Shown piece by piece: positions 17,402-20,025 of a DNA stretch of 20,025 nucleotides (positions within the stretch are counted from its first letter, which is position 1; each line of letters starts with the position of its first letter). Under the pieces are notes generated by a model, which saw only the letters and a list, made by a program, of their open reading frames with translations, searched no databases and had not been told where the DNA came from. The position numbers were made by a program, and so were the translations under genes. The DNA comes from Verrucomicrobiota bacterium (lineage in GTDB: Bacteria; Verrucomicrobiota; Verrucomicrobiia; Opitutales; Opitutaceae): the NCBI GenBank assembly GCA_023457035.1, contig JAEWNN010000214.1, positions 1 to 20,025 of the forward strand. The letters run 5' to 3'.

Positions 17402-18022
17402 CTACCCGCGCCAGGTGAACGCGTGGCAGAGCGCCACGCCGGTGGCGTCGGCCTCGTCGTAGGCCAGCGGGCGCCCGTGGCCGACCAGCGCCATCACTGT
17501 GCGCGCCACCTGTTCCTTGCTCGCGTTGCCCACGCCCACCACCGCCTGCTTCACGCGCAGCGGCGGGTATTCGAAGACCGGTTTCTCCGCCAGCGCCGCC
17601 GCCGCGATCGCCGCCCCGCGCGCCGCGCCGAGGATCTGCGCGGTCGAGACGTTCTGCACGAAGATCGTCTTCTCCAGCGCCACGTGGTCCACCGCGTGGT
17701 CGCGCAGCACCGCCGCCACCGCGCGGAAGATCTCGCCCAGGCAGTAGGCCATGTCGTGCTTCGGCGGCACCTTCACGGTGCGGCTGAGCAGCACCACCGG
17801 CTGCCGCCCGCCCGCGATCTCCACGAGCGACAAACCCGTGCCGCGCAAGCTCGGGTCGATTCCGAGCACCCGTCCGGCGAACACCGTGCGTGGCGGCAAC
17901 ACCGCACCCACCGCGGTCGCCTGCTTGCCCGCCAGCCGCAGCAACGCCGCCGGCATCTCGGGCGACGGCAGCCGTCCCTCGAGCTTCGCCTTCCAGAGAT
18001 CGCGTACGCTGCGGCGGGCCAT
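17402..18022 (-). CDS. ruvC: Holliday junction endodeoxyribonuclease RuvC, N-terminally extended
   Basis: 206 residues. RuvC resolves Holliday junctions with RuvAB. The four catalytic acidic residues are visible: D56 (VLGIDPSLRGTG), E117 (ALEKTIF), D189 and D192 (YDEADATGVALCHA). The conserved loop GVGNASKEQV (163-172) is also present. In E. coli the first aspartate is residue 7, so this start adds about 49 residues (MARRSVRDLWKAKLEGRLPS...). The extension has the same strong GC3 bias and looks coding. GTG codons at residues 41, 47 and 52 could give a conventional N-terminus, so the start is uncertain. The C-terminus is short, ending FTWRG. ruvA and ruvB are not adjacent. It converges on the kinase gene, with 44 bases between the stops. 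Confidence 0.9.
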   Translation of the reverse strand: MARRSVRDLWKAKLEGRLPSPEMPAALLRLAGKQATAVGAVLPPRTVFAGRVLGIDPSLRGTGLSLVEIAGGRQPVVLLSRTVKVPPKHDMAYCLGEIFRAVAAVLRDHAVDHVALEKTIFVQNVSTAQILGAARGAAIAAAALAEKPVFEYPPLRVKQAVVGVGNASKEQVARTVMALVGHGRPLAYDEADATGVALCHAFTWRG

Positions 18023-18114
18023 GGTTACGCCCGCCAGCAGACCATACCGCCGCCCGAAGGAAACACCGGAATCGCGCGTTCGCCCTTCGCTCCCCACCCC
18101 CTTCCGCAACGCGC

Positions 18115-18154
18115 CCGACCGTTTACCTTCACGACCGTGAAGGTAAACGGTCGG
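18115..18154. repeat. 40-bp perfect palindrome (19-bp arms) upstream of ruvC
   Basis: CCGACCGTTTACCTTCACG (18115-18133) is exactly complementary to CGTGAAGGTAAACGGTCGG (18136-18154), with only AC between. Pairing stops sharply outside these bases. It lies 93 bases upstream of the ruvC ATG. It lacks a T-tract on both strands, so it is not a standard terminator. Candidates are a long operator, an RNA hairpin in the ruvC leader, or a REP-like palindrome. Confidence 0.85.
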
Positions 18155-18447
18155 CGGGCGACGCCAGCCACTGCGGCGGCACCGGCTCCGACTCCTCCCG
18201 CCAAGTCGCTCGCCGCCTCGACTCGATATGGTCGGCGCTCATCGCCGCGGCCAGCGCACCGATTCGCAGAAGCGTCGGCGCTTCGTCCCGCCGGCCGAGC
18301 GTGGATTAGCCGACAAACAGCGCCGCAGCGCCCCCCGCCATTGCCCGGTGGATAGATCCATCATGCGCACACCTCCGCAATTTCGCTTCGGTCGAGCGCG
18401 GAGAGCCGATCCTAGATTCCGCAGTTCGTTTTGGCCGCGAAGATCGC

Positions 18448-18471
18448 GAAGAACCCATGGAGAGGTTCTTC
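18448..18471. repeat. 8-bp hairpin next to a word repeat
   Basis: GAAGAACC (18448-18455) pairs with GGTTCTTC (18464-18471) around an 8-base loop CATGGAGA. The left arm is the end of a GGCCGCGAAGATCGCGAAGA word (18433-18452) that resembles the reverse complement of the tandem word at 18549-18583. So again two related words may be present in inverted orientation about 100 bases apart. Confidence 0.4.
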
Positions 18472-18548
18472 CAACAGGATGAGCACCACTGGATCGCTCA
18501 CCTGCTGGGTGAAGCCCCCAATGCCGGAGCCTCAACGAATTCTCTCTC

Positions 18549-18583
18549 TGTGATCTTTGCGTTCTTTGCGTTCTTTGCGGTTC
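18549..18583. repeat. Period-9 tandem word repeat, CTTTGCGTT type
   Basis: Starting at 18555 the sequence reads CTTTGCGTT, CTTTGCGTT, CTTTGCGGTT in tandem, preceded by TGTGAT and followed by CAATTGCGGTGTTAAGG. On the other strand it reads ACCGCAAAGAACGCAAAG, then AACGCAAAGATCACA. This is the clearest of the word repeats in the window and is intergenic, like the others. From memory, closely similar words are scattered between genes in many unrelated genomes; a genome search would be needed to show that here. Confidence 0.75.
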
Positions 18584-18690
18584 AATTGCGGTGTTAAGGC
18601 CGAAACCTGCGCCGCCGATTCCAACACACCTCCTCGCCTCGCCCTCTCGCTGGCGACTCGCACATTCTTCCTCGACGCTCCTCGGCGTGG

Positions 18691-19767
18691 TCACGCCGCG
18701 TCCGTGAACGTCCCGCGCTCGACGCGGAATACCCGCCAGCCCGCCGCGACCCCCTCGGGCACCGCCGTCCCAGTCGCCAGCACCTGGGTACCCGGCTCGA
18801 TCGCCGACCAGAACCGCGCACGCCGCCCCGCATCGAGTTCGCCGAGCACATCGTCGGCGAGCACCACCGGGCGCACGCCGGACCGCTCGCGGAAATGCCC
18901 GAGCTGCGCCAGTCGCAGCGCCAGCACCAGGCTGCGCTGCTGCCCCTCCGACCCGAAATCGCGGCTCGAGCGCCCATCGAGGGTGAGGTCGATGTCGTCG
19001 CGGTGCGGCCCACGCGAAGTCGATCGCATGAGCAGGTCGCGCTCCCGGTTCGCGGCGAAGAGCGCCGCCAGCGACGCTTCGTCGCCCTCGGCCACATCCG
19101 ACTCGTACACGAGGTCCGCGGACTCCTGCGCGGGGGCGATCGCGGCATAGGCGGCGCGGACCCTAGCCCCGAGCGCGCTCACGCCCGCCACGCGGGCGCG
19201 CACCACCGCCGCCCCCGCCGCGGCCAGCGGTTGCTCGAACGCCGCCAACTGCGCGGCCTCCGCGCGCTCCTTGAGCAACCGGTTGCGTCCGTCGAGCGCC
19301 CGATGGTACCGCTGCAACACGTCGAGGTAGTTTGCATCCATCGCCGCGAGCACGAGATCGAGCCAACGCCGCCGAGCCGAGGGGCTGCCGCGGATGAGCT
19401 GGTTGTCCTGCGAGGAGAACAGCACCGTGGGAAACCTGCCGAGGAAGTCGCCGAAGCGCACCACCTTGGTGCCGTCGACCTCCACCTCCTTGCCCTCGGG
19501 CCGCAGCCGAAGCGTCACCGCGGTCGCGCCGAGGCGTTCGTGTTCGAGTTCGAACCGCAACGCCGCCTCCGGCTGGCCGTGCGCGATCAGCAGGCGGTTG
19601 TCGCCCTGCCGGAACGAGCGCAGCGCCGTGAGCAGGCCGACCGCCTCCAACAGGTTCGTCTTCCCCTGACCGTTGGCCCCGACCAGCGCCGCGCCGGCGG
19701 CCGGCAACGCCAGCTCCGCCCAGGCGACATTGCGGAAGTGCTGGAGGGCGAGGCGGCGGAGGTGCAT
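18691..19767 (-). CDS. recF: DNA replication and repair protein RecF
   Basis: 358 residues, the usual length. An SMC-like ATPase that, with RecO and RecR, loads RecA at single-strand gaps. The N-terminus MHLRRLALQHFRNV is the RecF opening. Walker A is GANGQGKTN (30-38), followed by SFRQGDNRLLIAHG. The central SARRRWLDLVLAAMDANYLDVLQRYHRAL is highly characteristic. The signature is FGSEGQQRSLVLALRLAQ (271-288), and Walker B is PVVLADDVLGELD (300-312). SRGPHRDDI (251-259) is also typical. It is not beside dnaA, dnaN or gyrB here, unlike in many bacteria. The ATG at 19767 fits the family start and lacks a Shine-Dalgarno. It is divergent from the transporter gene across 117 bases. Confidence 0.95.
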   Translation of the reverse strand: MHLRRLALQHFRNVAWAELALPAAGAALVGANGQGKTNLLEAVGLLTALRSFRQGDNRLLIAHGQPEAALRFELEHERLGATAVTLRLRPEGKEVEVDGTKVVRFGDFLGRFPTVLFSSQDNQLIRGSPSARRRWLDLVLAAMDANYLDVLQRYHRALDGRNRLLKERAEAAQLAAFEQPLAAAGAAVVRARVAGVSALGARVRAAYAAIAPAQESADLVYESDVAEGDEASLAALFAANRERDLLMRSTSRGPHRDDIDLTLDGRSSRDFGSEGQQRSLVLALRLAQLGHFRERSGVRPVVLADDVLGELDAGRRARFWSAIEPGTQVLATGTAVPEGVAAGWRVFRVERGTFTDAA

Positions 19768-19843
19768 GTGGGCGGACTGATTGCACGGGTCCGCGCCGCC
19801 CCACGCAAGCCCGGCTGCGATCCGGCATTCGCCGGCTCGACAG

Positions 19844-19870
19844 TTGGCATGCGGTCGGCTCCGCTATTGT
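19844..19870 (+). promoter_or_regulatory. Possible sigma-70-type promoter for the transporter gene
   Basis: TTGGCA (19844-19849, 5 of 6 to TTGACA) and TATTGT (19865-19870, 4 of 6 to TATAAT) are separated by 15 bases, shorter than the ideal 17. It would start transcription only about 8 bases before the ATG at 19885, giving an almost leaderless mRNA. This is suggestive, not strong. Confidence 0.3.
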
Positions 19871-19884
19871 CCCCACCGCAACCG

Positions 19885-20025
19885 ATGAGCCAAGCCTCCG
19901 CTCCCCGTTCCGCCGGCCAGATGATCGGCGACTATTTCCGCGATTTCGGCGTCCTGCGCGAGACCCGCGCCGAGTTCTGGGGCATCCAGATCGTCAATAT
20001 CCTCGATTGCACCTTCTACTTCGCG
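19885..20025 (+). CDS. N-terminus of a probable membrane transporter (MFS-like), partial at window edge
   Basis: The first 47 codons are in the window, starting MSQASAPRSAGQMIGDYFRD and ending WGIQIVNILDCTFYFA with no stop before the edge. A hydrophilic N-terminal stretch with GVLRETRAEFWGIQ is followed by a hydrophobic segment. This pattern is common at the first helix of major facilitator or POT-type transporters, where an aromatic-rich LxxFWxxxxxNxL precedes helix 1. Family assignment from so little sequence is tentative. It is divergent from recF and has a possible promoter at 19844-19870. Confidence 0.6.
   Translation, partial: MSQASAPRSAGQMIGDYFRDFGVLRETRAEFWGIQIVNILDCTFYFA

Larger units (their letters stand above)
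18023..18690. other. Gene-free region of about 670 bases between ruvC and recF
   Basis: No convincing protein on either strand; the open frames overlap and one merely translates a tandem repeat as QRTQRTQRSQ. The region holds the 40-bp palindrome at 18115-18154, an 8-bp hairpin at 18448-18471 (GAAGAACC/GGTTCTTC), and word repeats at about 18433-18450 and 18549-18583, listed separately. The half near recF is less GC-rich than the genes. ruvC and recF are both on the minus strand, so this stretch must contain the ruvC promoter and the recF 3' end, but I cannot define either. Confidence 0.7.

Noticed and set aside
18115..18154. LexA/SOS box for ruvC
   Set aside because: The palindrome has no TGTTC-N4-GAACA or CTGT-N8-ACAG core at its centre and is far longer than an SOS box.
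18239..18694. 151-codon minus-strand open frame upstream of ruvC
   Set aside because: It contains QRTQRTQRSQ, which is only the translation of the CTTTGCGTT tandem word; the rest is Arg-rich and featureless. It is a typical false protein from repeat DNA.

Overview
This is a GC-rich bacterial chromosomal window with dense, strongly GC3-biased genes. It most resembles a member of the Verrucomicrobia, probably Opitutaceae-like. That assignment is inferred from the gene set (an archaeal/phage-like family B DNA polymerase, a secreted beta-helix protein, a CheX-CheY pair), from start sites that almost all lack a Shine-Dalgarno sequence, and from intergenic word repeats. No rRNA or other decisive marker is present.

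Layout. 3-74: the last codons of an unidentified gene. 75-690: gene-free DNA holding several degenerate word repeats, two of them as inverted pairs. 691-2620 (-): a secreted right-handed beta-helix protein followed by a clear intrinsic terminator. 2800-3923 (-): pgsA and pgpA, translationally coupled by a 4-base overlap, making phosphatidylglycerol. 4056-4538 (+): coaD, divergent from pgsA. 4630-8309 (+): a MacA-type adaptor, a MacB-type ATPase and a separate FtsX/MacB-type permease, forming a tripartite-efflux operon without an outer-membrane channel gene. A folded DNA/RNA element lies just before the permease start. 8489-9387 (+): cheX and cheY. 9434-9805 (+): a DCC-family (DUF393) protein. 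A triple hairpin follows, then 9984-12170 (-): the family B DNA polymerase. 12208-12573 (-): a small four-helix membrane protein. 12693-12866 (-): a 2x[4Fe-4S] ferredoxin with a strong terminator. 13010-13471 (+): an exported cupin. 13546-14577 (+): ferrochelatase. 14727-17357 (+): a soluble multi-PAS hybrid histidine kinase. 17402-18022 (-): ruvC with an N-terminal extension. 18023-18690: gene-free DNA with a 40-bp perfect palindrome and a tandem word repeat. 18691-19767 (-): recF. 19885-20025 (+): the start of a probable membrane transporter.

Most of the window is housekeeping: phospholipid synthesis, CoA synthesis, haem synthesis, and recombination/repair (ruvC, recF, a family B polymerase). 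These sit beside efflux and signalling genes. I see no phage, transposase, CRISPR or defence locus. The items that the gene annotation does not explain are non-coding: the multibranched inverted-repeat element before the macB-like permease, the 40-bp palindrome upstream of ruvC, the hairpin cluster at 9876-9939, and the word-repeat families in the two long intergenic regions.
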